Shown: in pieces, positions 27,398 to 35,592 of the stretch | Layout of the letters: each line of letters opens with the position of its first letter | Numbering within the stretch: the first letter of the stretch is position 1 | Assembly (NCBI GenBank): GCA_013314775.1 | Contig: JABUFB010000011.1 | Location: forward strand, 135,144 to 199,143 | DNA: 64,000 nt | Source: Armatimonadota bacterium | GTDB lineage: Bacteria > Armatimonadota > Zipacnadia > Zipacnadales > JABUFB01 | Reading direction: 5' to 3' | Position numbers and translations under genes: made by a program | The notes under the pieces: generated by a model | What the model was told of the DNA's origin: nothing | Databases searched by the model: none | Seen by the model: the letters and a program-made list of their open reading frames with translations, nothing else

Positions 27398-28084
27398 TCA
27401 GTCCACCAGCCCGGCGATTCGGAAGAAGTTGGTGATGAACTTCTCCCCGTCCGGATAGGCGTCGGTCCAGTTCTCGGCATGGAACTGCGCGCCGTACAGG
27501 GGTCGCTCCGCATGGCGGATGCACTGAAGCTCGCAGTTGTCATTGCGCGCAAGATGCACGAACCCCGGCGGCAGCTTCTTGATCTCACAATAGTGGGACT
27601 CAGGCACCTTGAACCGCTTGCCGAGGCCATCGAAGATCGGGTCGCGCTGGAGCACCTCAATGGGCTGGACACCGGTCTCCGTGAAGTACCCGGGATGATA
27701 CGAGGGGACCAGGTCGGGCTCTCCGGGCTTGAGCTTGCGCATCGGCTCATCCTTGAAAGCCGCCAGCTTGCGCACGTCCCGGCTGAACACCCAACCGATG
27801 AGTTGGTGGCCACCGCAGGCCCCGAGCACCGGGATGTCCACATTGTGCAGCACGTCGCTGATTCCGAAGGTGTCCCTCACCGGGACCTTCTCCCACCCGT
27901 AGCCAAATCCCGTGATAAACATTGCCCGGAACCCGTGGCGGATCACGAAAGCAGGAGTCACTTCCGCGTAGTGGGCAATCAGCGCGGGGCAGCCGGTGAT
28001 TCGCTCGAAACGCATCTTGTTGTCCCAGGCAGGACATCCGCGGCGGTAGTCTTCGTCCCTGGCCATGCTGGCGATGAGTATCAT
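27398..28084 (-). CDS. Class I glutamine amidotransferase-like protein
   Basis: A 228-residue GATase1-fold protein. The nucleophile elbow is LGACGGHQL with Cys90, and the C-terminal catalytic pair is YGAQFHAENW with His202 and Glu204, so the full Cys-His-Glu triad is present. Such domains release ammonia from glutamine for a partner synthetase, or act as gamma-glutamyl hydrolases (PuuD-like). No synthetase partner is encoded nearby. It starts 15 bp after the PHP-domain gene, so the two are almost surely co-transcribed. A related role in glycan or nitrogen metabolism is only an inference. Confidence 0.88.
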   Translation of the reverse strand: MILIASMARDEDYRRGCPAWDNKMRFERITGCPALIAHYAEVTPAFVIRHGFRAMFITGFGYGWEKVPVRDTFGISDVLHNVDIPVLGACGGHQLIGWVFSRDVRKLAAFKDEPMRKLKPGEPDLVPSYHPGYFTETGVQPIEVLQRDPIFDGLGKRFKVPESHYCEIKKLPPGFVHLARNDNCELQCIRHAERPLYGAQFHAENWTDAYPDGEKFITNFFRIAGLVD

Positions 28085-28099
28085 GCTGGTTCCTCCTGT

Positions 28100-28864
28100 C
28101 TACCGGTGTTCCGGCCGGAAGATCTGATTCTCGGGCACGCGCATGGCATCCAGAAGGCCTTCGGCGTAGTCCGTTCGAGCGACTTTTGTGATGTCGTGGG
28201 CGTCGCTCCCCACTGAGAATATCGCTCCGGCGTCCTTCAGCCGCTCCACGAAGTCGATATAGGCCGCCTGGAAGCCCTTTGACATGGGCGGATAGTAGAA
28301 GATGGCGTCCACGTTCAGCTCAATGGCGCAGCGGTTCTTCGCGCTGGCGGTGGCCCAGGCGTCGATGTGCGAGTCCGGGATGGTGGCGATCAGTTCCTCC
28401 CACCATTCCGGCGGGCGAGCGGCGACTTCATTGCGCCCGAACCAGAAGGGGTGAACGAGTACATCCAGCAGCGGGTTCTCCAGGGTCTTCATGAAATGCC
28501 GGTGCTGGATGTCCAGAACCAGCTTCATGTCCAGGCTGTCTGTGTAGGTGGAGTGGATGCCGCCGATGACCACCTCGAAACCCCAGTCATCGTGGATCTG
28601 TTGGTTGTAGGCGAACTCTCCGTCGCATCCCTGGAAGTTGAGCTCGACACCGAAGAACAGGTCGATCCCGGTCTCAACCTTCGAGATGTCCTCGCGGATG
28701 AAACGGAATGCGGGCAGTTGTCCCAGGTGGTTGAGGTGGTCCGTGATGGCCATAGAGGTAATGCCGCATTCCTCGGCCTTGCGGACGATGTTGGGGATTG
28801 TGAGGGTCTCATTCCCGCAACGCTGGTAGTAGGTGTGCACGTGATAGTCCATTCCGGTTCGCAT
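28100..28864 (-). CDS. PHP-domain phosphoesterase (histidinol-phosphatase-like)
   Basis: A 254-residue PHP-family metal-dependent phosphoesterase. The four metal-binding motifs are in order: DYHVHTYY (His8, His10), AITDHLNH, FFGVELNF with later VIGGIHSTYT, and VHPFWFG followed by FSVGSDAHDITK. All expected His/Asp ligands are present, so hydrolysis of a small phosphate ester is likely. No histidine-biosynthesis genes are nearby, so a role in sugar-phosphate or nucleotide metabolism fits better than HisK. ATG 28864 has GGAG 9 bp upstream. It is transcribed just ahead of the GATase gene; a nested inverted-repeat element lies immediately upstream. Confidence 0.87.
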   Translation of the reverse strand: MRTGMDYHVHTYYQRCGNETLTIPNIVRKAEECGITSMAITDHLNHLGQLPAFRFIREDISKVETGIDLFFGVELNFQGCDGEFAYNQQIHDDWGFEVVIGGIHSTYTDSLDMKLVLDIQHRHFMKTLENPLLDVLVHPFWFGRNEVAARPPEWWEELIATIPDSHIDAWATASAKNRCAIELNVDAIFYYPPMSKGFQAAYIDFVERLKDAGAIFSVGSDAHDITKVARTDYAEGLLDAMRVPENQIFRPEHR

Positions 28865-28969
28865 ATCTGGGTCTCCAGTGAGTTGCCGGCAGGGCCGGCA
28901 TGTTCGGATGCATGCATTCCCCGACCGGGACGGTCGGCCTGCGCGAGATCACCCGGCATCCCTGCTGCA

Positions 28970-29059
28970 CGGGTGCCACACCAGTCCGCCTGGTGTGCTT
29001 CACAGCGAGCGTTCGTCCAGCAGGCACTGCTTCGGCTCCGCCGGAAGCAGTGGCACCCG
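28970..29059. repeat. Nested inverted repeat forming a three-stem element
   Basis: A perfect 10-bp inverted pair, CGGGTGCCAC (28970-28979) and GTGGCACCCG (29050-29059), encloses two further hairpins: CACACCAG/CTGGTGTG (28977-28984/28990-28997) and CACTGCTTC/GAAGCAGTG (29025-29033/29044-29052). The outer and inner stems overlap by a few bases, so they are partly alternative. It occupies the 196-bp gap between the 969-residue protein gene and the PHP gene. It resembles dispersed REP/MITE-like elements or a transcript-processing structure. It is not a tRNA, having no T-loop consensus or anticodon arm. Confidence 0.6.
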
Positions 29060-29060
29060 G

Positions 29061-31970
29061 TCATTGCAGCGCCTTTCGGGCCTCGTCGTCCGTCGGGAGC
29101 GCATCCGCTTCGTCCGTCAGGCAGATCAGGTCCAGGCGCGGGTTCATCGCCGCCGTGCCCGAACCCTCGCGGGCGTAGATGCGGAAAGTGAAGGGCCCCG
29201 CGGGCAGGTTGAAGGTGATTGGCGAACCTGGCGGCGCCGTGGTCGAGCCACCACCGGCTCCCGTCCAGTGCCACTTGCGCTCGTTCATGCCGCAGTTGCC
29301 CAGCACCTGTCTCCCGGTAAGAGTCACCGGTTCGCCGGGCAGCACAATGCCGAAGGATTCATCCGCGCCGCTGGGGTACCTCACCCGGGCCCAGAGCGTC
29401 CAGTTGCCCTGGTGGGGGATGTCCACGGTGTACTGGGCGTACCACTCGTTGATCTCCCCCAGCGTGGGCCTGCCGGTGCAGAGGAGGACATCCCCGAAAG
29501 CATCCGGTTCGCTCACGCCGACCTGCGACCCAAGCGCCATCTTCCCCTGGAAGGCTTCGGTACTGTCTGCGCGCACAAAGATCGCGGTATGCGGCCGGGT
29601 CATCATCTCGCCCTGTTGCAGCACCTCGGTCAAACGCTCCGGCGACAAGTCGGGGCAGATCAGCGCCGCCCGCCGCGCGTTCACGGGCACTTTCAGCTTC
29701 CCGTTCGCAACCTCGCAAGGAATTGCGTCGCCGGCCAAGGATATGACACTCACTTCCGCCGGGTCCAGGTCCAGCGCCAGGAAACCGTCGCGAAAGGCGT
29801 GCCAGAGGGTGGCCACCGATCCCGTGCCGAAGCTCCCGACGCAGGCCCGGGCTTCGCGCCCGCCGCCAACGCCCTCAACGGGCCTGACCTCGGGGAAATG
29901 GCGCTCCCCCTGCCAGACGATGAGGGCGAAGTCCCGATCCATCTCCCGCAGCTTCTTGCAGGTCTCGATGTCCACCTGCCGGTTCATGCGCAGGTCCTCA
30001 TAGGTGCGAAAGATCTCGAGGATCTCAGGGGTAAGCTGGTGGGCTTCCATACTGCGGAAATCTGTCTGCAGGGACACTGGGGCGTCGTACCCCAGCGACT
30101 TGCACATGAGGTACTCCATTTCGTCCAGTTGCAGGCCGTCGTACTGGGCGGTCACGAGTAGATCCTTCGGCCCGATGAGCTGCCCTGTCACAATGCCCCC
30201 GCGGCTGGGCAGGAGAGTAGGTTTCTCGCAGCCCATGGCTCGGTACTCTTCGGCCTCCTTCTCGCTAAGCCGCACCGTGTAACTGCGCACGCCCTTGGGC
30301 CAGATACCGAACCATCCCAGTTCCCCGGGCATCATGTCCGCGTGGACGCTGAGCATGTAGCGCACGGACACATTGATGTGGTCGCGCACCGTGGGCCAGA
30401 CTTTGGGTGGTTTCCCGCCCGAAATCGCGCCGAAGAGAGTGTTCAGGTAATGATCCACCGTGGAACTGCGCGCGAAGGAGTGCCACAGCGGGTGAGTCAT
30501 CACGGTGCCCATATGGATGATCGGGCGCTTCGTGAACCGTTTCATGGCCTGTTCCTGGAAATTGGACACATAGTAGTTGAAGCGCCGGGTGTCTACGTCC
30601 TCTCCCCCGTCGAAGTACACCATGTCGAAGCCGCACTCGTTGAAGATGCTCGACATGCGCCCCATGGTCTCATCGATCAGGTCCGTCTCCTGGTCCACGA
30701 TGTAACCATTGATGCACCCATCCACGCCGTAGTGGACTGCAGCGTCGCCTGCGTGGTGAGATGCCGGGGTGGTTCCCCATGCGCCGCGCCTGCAGCCGCT
30801 GAAAGTATCCCAGACACCATCGGGCCCCACGGCCTCGTACTGGATGATCTCGTCGCCGATCACCACCTCGCGATGCTTGTCCACGCCGCCTTCCCAATAC
30901 TTGCTTGCAGTCGCAGAACTGCCGGCCCAGTCCTTCAGGTTCGCACCTGGATCGACCTTGATCTCAGTCTGATCCGCAGTGATATCCTGGGCCAGTCGGG
31001 TCTCGAACTTGCGCCAGAATCGTTTGTCGGGCACGGGGGTTACGTAGGCGTCGGTTTTGGAGACCTTGGACGCAAAACAGTGCATGCCCGCGAGAATGCC
31101 GTTCTCATGGAGCTTGTCGACTACTCCCTTCAGGCCGGCGATGCCATTGGGGTATGCATTCTCGCGGAAGGTATAGTGTCCCACGTCCTTGCACCAGGCG
31201 CTGGAACTGAGCATCACCTGGCGGATTCCCGCGCGGTTGCAGTAATCGATGGCCTTGTCCACGTCCTTTTCGCCGAAGGACAGGAAGAAGTAGGACCCGC
31301 GCACGCGATCGGTGTCTTTGACAGGCGTGCCGTCCGCATCTTCATTAGTGAGCAGGCCGAAGGCGCGCGAGGCGTCCCGCGCCACCTGCTTGAACCGCGG
31401 GGTGGGGCAGGCGATAAGCGCAACCGCCGCGCCCTCGAACCTGGGGCCGGGGGAGTCCTGCAGTTGCGCCTCAAGCATGGGCGGCTTGCTCCCGGCGCCA
31501 TGGCAATCCGGGAGCCGGTTGGCGGCCATGACGCACAGGGATGTGTCTTGATCCCACGCGCAGTTGAGCCTGCGGCCCAGATTCTCCGTGATGGCGGCCG
31601 GCACCCGAAGAAGCGTGATCTGCTCCGGTCGGGTTCCCTCGATTGCCGCTAGCCTGAAGACGATCCAGTCGCGTGCCGGGGCGATCTCGTACACGAGTAC
31701 CGTGTCCACGTCTTCGAACTCCACCCTCATGCCCCCGGGCATGGCAGTGACTGATTTCGGGTTTCGGGTCTGCCCATCAACCCGCGCCGCGCAGACGAAC
31801 TTGCCCGCCCCGACGTCGCAGCACTCCCGGCCCGTGGACTTCTCCACGATGGTGGTCCATGCGCCGGCGTCATTGATCCCAATCCGGACGGCGGGCGTGT
31901 CCACCACCACCCCGGCCCCGGCGGCGCTCAGTGTGAAGAAGAGCATCAGGTTGAGGAGAACGATTCGCAT
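29061..31970 (-). CDS. Large exported protein, probable glycoside hydrolase-like barrel, family not recognised
   Basis: A 969-residue protein with signal peptide MRIVLLNLMLFFTLSAAGAG. The N-terminal 200 residues look like a beta-sandwich. A central segment (about 220-640) has the alternation of strands and helices of a TIM barrel, including RQVMLSSSAWCKDVGHY, FDMVYFDGGEDVDTRRF and PGELGWFGIWPKG; conserved Asp and Glu residues there could be catalytic. The last 130 residues form another beta-sandwich with carbohydrate-binding character (PAGPFTFRIYAREGSG). I cannot place it in a numbered GH family. It lies downstream of an epimerase gene, consistent with extracytoplasmic glycan degradation (inference). 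Confidence 0.7.
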   Translation of the reverse strand: MRIVLLNLMLFFTLSAAGAGVVVDTPAVRIGINDAGAWTTIVEKSTGRECCDVGAGKFVCAARVDGQTRNPKSVTAMPGGMRVEFEDVDTVLVYEIAPARDWIVFRLAAIEGTRPEQITLLRVPAAITENLGRRLNCAWDQDTSLCVMAANRLPDCHGAGSKPPMLEAQLQDSPGPRFEGAAVALIACPTPRFKQVARDASRAFGLLTNEDADGTPVKDTDRVRGSYFFLSFGEKDVDKAIDYCNRAGIRQVMLSSSAWCKDVGHYTFRENAYPNGIAGLKGVVDKLHENGILAGMHCFASKVSKTDAYVTPVPDKRFWRKFETRLAQDITADQTEIKVDPGANLKDWAGSSATASKYWEGGVDKHREVVIGDEIIQYEAVGPDGVWDTFSGCRRGAWGTTPASHHAGDAAVHYGVDGCINGYIVDQETDLIDETMGRMSSIFNECGFDMVYFDGGEDVDTRRFNYYVSNFQEQAMKRFTKRPIIHMGTVMTHPLWHSFARSSTVDHYLNTLFGAISGGKPPKVWPTVRDHINVSVRYMLSVHADMMPGELGWFGIWPKGVRSYTVRLSEKEAEEYRAMGCEKPTLLPSRGGIVTGQLIGPKDLLVTAQYDGLQLDEMEYLMCKSLGYDAPVSLQTDFRSMEAHQLTPEILEIFRTYEDLRMNRQVDIETCKKLREMDRDFALIVWQGERHFPEVRPVEGVGGGREARACVGSFGTGSVATLWHAFRDGFLALDLDPAEVSVISLAGDAIPCEVANGKLKVPVNARRAALICPDLSPERLTEVLQQGEMMTRPHTAIFVRADSTEAFQGKMALGSQVGVSEPDAFGDVLLCTGRPTLGEINEWYAQYTVDIPHQGNWTLWARVRYPSGADESFGIVLPGEPVTLTGRQVLGNCGMNERKWHWTGAGGGSTTAPPGSPITFNLPAGPFTFRIYAREGSGTAAMNPRLDLICLTDEADALPTDDEARKALQ

Positions 31971-32029
31971 TCCGGGTCCTCCACGAGCTCAAGGTCTCCG
32001 GGATCGCATGCGGCAGCGGTGCCCCCGGG

Positions 32030-32893
32030 TCAGTCATCATCAGCGCCGAGCAGGATATTGGCGAGTGCCAAACCGTGCATTACAACCGCGTCCAGTATTT
32101 CAACAGGCCGCCCACGTTCGCCTGGCACCTCGTAGTTGAAGGGACCCTCAAAGCCAATTTGGCCGAAGGCGTCCATGACCTGATTCCAGTCCACCTTGCT
32201 GCCGTAACTGTACGGCAGGCGGTGCTGGTCACCGGAGCCGTCATTGTCGGCGATGTGCGTCGCCACCAGAAGGTCGCCGGCTTCCCGCACGGCGCGGGGG
32301 ACGTCCCAGCCCTCGAGGATCGCGTGGCCGGTATCCAGGCAGATGCCCAGGGCAGGCGAGCCGATCTCCGCGATGAACGTCCGCAGGCCGGTGATGTCTC
32401 CGGACCAGGTGATGGCGCCATCCGGTCCGGTGGTGCGGATTCCGTTCTCGAGGGCCAGGCACACTCCGGCGCGCTCAGCCGCGGCAGCAAGGGTCGACAC
32501 CGCCTCGAGACGCACGTCGTTCTGGCGCTTCACGTCGTCCAGCGTATGCCGCTGGCCGAACCCGCCCGGATGCAAGACGCCATAGGTGATGCCCAGTTCC
32601 GAAAGCACATCCAGATCGCGCAGCACCGTGTCCTGGTCCTTGCGACGGCGCTCATCGTCCAGGCTCGCGATGTCCACAGTGATGGTGATGTGAGCCTGAT
32701 CCATCTCGATGCCCAGTTCCTCCACCAGTTCGGCGAGAGCAGGGAGGCGTTCCTCGCGATCCGGGGCATCCCGGAGCACTTCGAGATGTTCGGTGGACAG
32801 TTCCACCCCGAGGTAGCCGATGTTTGCCAGGCGCGAGATGGCGTCCTCCGGCGACAACTCCCAATAAACGCTGGTCCACATGGACGGGTACAT
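32030..32893 (-). CDS. Sugar phosphate isomerase/epimerase (TIM barrel)
   Basis: A 287-residue xylose-isomerase-like TIM barrel. Motifs on successive strands are GYLGVELSTEH, MDQAHITITVD, YGVLHPGGFGQ, VCLALENGIRT (metal Glu), LGICLDTGHAILEG (Asp-x-Gly-His) and VATHIADNDGSGDQH (His/Asp), followed by FNYEVPGERG (last Glu). The full set of metal ligands seems present. The ATG has AGGAG 9 bp upstream. It is the first gene of a minus-strand series that runs to 19006, and its upstream side holds the terminator of the FHA gene, so a promoter between 32894 and 32990 is expected though not evident. Confidence 0.88.
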   Translation of the reverse strand: MYPSMWTSVYWELSPEDAISRLANIGYLGVELSTEHLEVLRDAPDREERLPALAELVEELGIEMDQAHITITVDIASLDDERRRKDQDTVLRDLDVLSELGITYGVLHPGGFGQRHTLDDVKRQNDVRLEAVSTLAAAAERAGVCLALENGIRTTGPDGAITWSGDITGLRTFIAEIGSPALGICLDTGHAILEGWDVPRAVREAGDLLVATHIADNDGSGDQHRLPYSYGSKVDWNQVMDAFGQIGFEGPFNYEVPGERGRPVEILDAVVMHGLALANILLGADDD

Positions 32894-32993
32894 GGACTCA
32901 CTCCTGGGCGGCGCGAGAGCAAAGGCGCCTTCGTGTGTTTGGTGATTCGTGGAGACTGATTCCCCTCCCCCGTCAGCAAACCTCCCGCAAAGG

Positions 32994-33022
32994 CGAAAGC
33001 CACCCTTTGTGGGTGGCTTTCG
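32994..33022 (-). terminator. Intrinsic terminator after the FHA gene
   Basis: A perfect 12-bp stem, CGAAAGCCACCC (32994-33005) with GGGTGGCTTTCG (33011-33022) and a 5-nt loop. Read on the minus strand it lies 22 bp after the FHA stop codon, and the descending arm ends in TTTCG then CCTTT. This is a typical terminator. Confidence 0.8.
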
Positions 33023-33044
33023 ATGGTCGGCGTGAGCGCGCGGT

Positions 33045-34103
33045 CTACTGGTAGACTTCGAAGTTCACCACAATGTCGCCCATCTGGATTTCATCGCCCG
33101 GGCGGAGGGTGACCGGGCTGGCGATGCGCTCGCCATTGAGGTATGTCCCGTTGACACTGCCGAGGTCCACAAGCACCCAGCCATCATCCGTCTCATCGAT
33201 CCGCGCGTGATGGGGCGAGGCCTTGGGGTCGGCAAGACGCAGATCGCAGTCGCGATCGCTGCCCATCACGAAGGAACTGGTGCTTATGGGGATGTCCGGC
33301 GCTTCGGGGGCCGTGAGATACGCCCAACCGGCATTGGCGGGCGCGGCTGCCAGAGGTGCTGCTTCACGGGGCGCGCGCTGGGCGGCCATGATACCCACCA
33401 CTGCAGCAAGCCCCACCAGGAGCACCGCGAGGGCGATCAACCCGATGATCACCGCGGACGCGGGCGAGCCCTGCTGCTTTTCTGTCTTCTCTGCCGGCGT
33501 CTCTTCAGTAGGCGCGGGCTCTTCTTCTTCCTCGGGCTGATCGTACGCTTCAACATCGCCGCCGGAGAAAGGCGAGCGGTAATCGCTCAGGGGTGCCACC
33601 GGAGCGACCGCGCGCTCGTCAGGGGCTTCCGTCTCCTCGGTCGCGCGCTCAAAGCCCTCTTCATCGTCGGCGGTCACCGGCACTTCCGGCACCGCGCTGT
33701 CTGACGTGTATGGGCGCGCGGTCCGTGGTCTCACGCGCTCACGGGGGCGAGGGGCGCTCTCGGTGATGTCCTCCCGTTCAGGGCGGGTCCGCTCCTGCGT
33801 GGTCTCCCGGCGACTAGTCTCTTCGGCCGGAGCAGTACGCGCTGGCCGTGCAACGGGCTCCTCTTCGGGCTCAGCCTTCTCTTCCTCCTGGCCGAGAAGG
33901 CTGCGCAAAGCTTCATTCTCCAGTTCAGCGGGGCTCGAATCCTCGGCCTGCTGGGCCACCTCGCTCACGGAGCCGTCTGAGCCATTTGTGCGTGTCACAC
34001 CGGGCCCAGGAGGGTTGCTCTCGTCCAGAAGTTGCGCATAGGCGACCGCAGTGCAAGCCATCGGCGCTAGAAGCAGGAGTATGATCAGACGGTGCATGGT
34101 CAT
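33045..34103 (-). CDS. Membrane-anchored FHA-domain protein with long acidic linker
   Basis: A 352-residue protein with an N-terminal signal sequence (MTMHRLIILLLLAPMACTAV). A disordered Glu/Pro/Arg-rich region spans about 30-215, a transmembrane helix (SAVIIGLIALAVLLVGLAAV) about 220-243, and a C-terminal FHA domain about 265-352. The FHA signature is complete: FVMGSDRDCDLRL, KASPHHARI, DLGSVNGTYLNGERI and LRPGDEIQMGDIVVNF. FHA domains bind phosphothreonine. If the signal is cleaved, the linker is extracytoplasmic and the FHA faces the cytosol. GGGAG precedes the ATG. A kinase partner is not encoded beside it. Confidence 0.88.
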   Translation of the reverse strand: MTMHRLIILLLLAPMACTAVAYAQLLDESNPPGPGVTRTNGSDGSVSEVAQQAEDSSPAELENEALRSLLGQEEEKAEPEEEPVARPARTAPAEETSRRETTQERTRPEREDITESAPRPRERVRPRTARPYTSDSAVPEVPVTADDEEGFERATEETEAPDERAVAPVAPLSDYRSPFSGGDVEAYDQPEEEEEPAPTEETPAEKTEKQQGSPASAVIIGLIALAVLLVGLAAVVGIMAAQRAPREAAPLAAAPANAGWAYLTAPEAPDIPISTSSFVMGSDRDCDLRLADPKASPHHARIDETDDGWVLVDLGSVNGTYLNGERIASPVTLRPGDEIQMGDIVVNFEVYQ

Positions 34104-34170
34104 GGGTCGCTCCCATCCAATTCGGCGGGTGGTTCAAGGAGGAGCATTCGAGTCGATTCCTCCAACAGGT

Positions 34171-34198
34171 ACAATATCACGAACGATGCAGGGGTCAA
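34171..34198 (-). promoter_or_regulatory. Candidate sigma-70 promoter for the FHA gene
   Basis: On the minus strand, TTGACC (34198-34193) and TATTGT (34176-34171) are 16 bp apart, about 68 bp before the FHA start. The -35 matches five of six and the -10 four of six consensus bases. The surrounding DNA is the only AT-rich patch in this gap. Confidence 0.5.
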
Positions 34199-34228
34199 GA
34201 GCGTTCCCGCCCTTCCCCGACTCCCACG

Positions 34229-35521
34229 TCACTCCAGCACCACGTAGCCTATCGCGAATTCGACCTTCCGGCCCCAGTTTCTCGCCACACCCGGCTTCAG
34301 GTCGGCAAGTGGCACCGCCAACCGCCATCGCCCGTCTCCCGTGTCTTCAGCGACCAGAGCCGTCACTTCCCCGGTGGAAGACCACAACTGGGCTTTTGCC
34401 GGCGCCCGTTCGAGGGCCACTCTGATCTCCAGTGTGCCCACGGCCACTTGCTCCGGGGACATCTGGAGCGCAATCACCGTACGCGTGCCCACCCGGAATC
34501 CTTGGCTTGAGGGCACCTCCTCCGCCGTGGTGACGGGTAACTCGGGCACAGTGGAATACCCGTGGAACGCCCGCAGGTCCCCGCCGCCGAGGATGTTGTT
34601 GAGGGTGCGCATCCGCAAGCCGTGGGTCTGGGTCGGCGCACTGCCCTCGGGAGCGGGAGCGGTCAGGCAATTGATGGAGTCCGGACCGGCGCCCCAAAAG
34701 GCGTACCAGAAGAGTTTCACCTGGTCCGGCGTTCGCGGGCCTTTCCGCAGCCACCACGACAGCGCGCGGCAGTACAGGTTGGGCAGGTACTCCTCGAACG
34801 GATGCCAGCCCACTTCGGTCTGCCAGACGCCCTCACACAGCCCGGTGGCAACGTATCGGTCCCAGAGGGTCACCATGGAGTCAAGACCGCTGTAGTGCAC
34901 GTCGAGGATATCTGTCCACTGCCAGGCCTGGAACTCGTCCATCAGCTGCATGTACTGCTCTACTGGATCGCTGCAGGGCCATCCGCCGAAGACCACCTTG
35001 CAGCCGTGCCCGCGGATGATCCTGGCCGCAGGGATGTAGACATTCGTGAAGAAGTCCCGGTCGCTGTCGCCCTTCCAAAAGCCAGCCTTGGTGGTTGGCT
35101 CGTTCCAGACCTGGAAGTACTTGAGGTTGTACGGCTCCGCCTTGTACCGGGACACTACCGTATCCACGAAGTTCTCCCAGTGTTCCAGCCGGGGGACGTT
35201 TGGGTTAGCCTCTTTCCCGGCCCAGCGTGCCGTGTATGCGAGGATCGGCAGAATCTCACAGCCGGCAGTGTGTGCGTTGAGGACCATGCTGTCGTAGCGC
35301 TCGAAGCGCCAGTCGTCGTTGGCCGGCTCAATCTCGTTCCAGGAAAAATCGTGGCGCCCCCAGCCGACCCCGAGTTCTCTCCACAGTGGGCTGCCGGGCG
35401 GATTGACGGCACCGGCGAAGTCACTCAAGCGGGGCTGGGCACCGGTCTGGGCGATGGAAGCTGGTGCCGAGAGGATACAGGCCATGGAGATAACTGCAAG
35501 TCGGCGGATGAGCATACTCAT
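34229..35521 (-). CDS. Secreted glycoside hydrolase, GH39/GH5-like (clan A)
   Basis: A 430-residue protein with signal peptide (MSMLIRRLAVISMACILSA). It is a clan GH-A TIM barrel in which both catalytic carboxylates are visible: acid/base Glu141 in FQVWNEPTTKAG and nucleophile Glu236 in VWQTEVGWHP. The WNEP motif and spacing resemble GH39 or GH5 retaining glycosidases. ATG 35521 was chosen because GGGAGG lies 6 bp upstream and it begins the signal peptide; the longer frame to 35749 has neither. The C-terminal 100 residues form a beta-sandwich. The ribosome-binding site is buried in a hairpin, suggesting translational control. It is downstream of an orphan response regulator. Confidence 0.83.
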   Translation of the reverse strand: MSMLIRRLAVISMACILSAPASIAQTGAQPRLSDFAGAVNPPGSPLWRELGVGWGRHDFSWNEIEPANDDWRFERYDSMVLNAHTAGCEILPILAYTARWAGKEANPNVPRLEHWENFVDTVVSRYKAEPYNLKYFQVWNEPTTKAGFWKGDSDRDFFTNVYIPAARIIRGHGCKVVFGGWPCSDPVEQYMQLMDEFQAWQWTDILDVHYSGLDSMVTLWDRYVATGLCEGVWQTEVGWHPFEEYLPNLYCRALSWWLRKGPRTPDQVKLFWYAFWGAGPDSINCLTAPAPEGSAPTQTHGLRMRTLNNILGGGDLRAFHGYSTVPELPVTTAEEVPSSQGFRVGTRTVIALQMSPEQVAVGTLEIRVALERAPAKAQLWSSTGEVTALVAEDTGDGRWRLAVPLADLKPGVARNWGRKVEFAIGYVVLE

Positions 35522-35526
35522 GTGGA

Positions 35527-35559
35527 ACCTCCCGCGGAACTCGTGTGCCCGCGGGAGGT
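35527..35559 (-). promoter_or_regulatory. Hairpin sequestering the ribosome-binding site of the glycosidase gene
   Basis: ACCTCCCGCGG (35527-35537) is exactly complementary to CCGCGGGAGGT (35549-35559), with an 11-nt loop. On the minus strand the second arm contains GGGAGGT, the ribosome-binding site 6 bp before ATG 35521. The structure could be a translational switch, or a terminator for the regulator gene upstream; no T-run follows. Confidence 0.55.
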
Positions 35560-35592
35560 CAGTTCGCTCGGAGATTGCATGTGCCCTGCATC

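Noticed and set aside
28970-29059. tRNA-like cloverleaf
   Set aside because: The nested stems suggested a tRNA, but there is no GTTC T-loop consensus at the right place, no anticodon arm of proper size and no CCA-proximal stem geometry.
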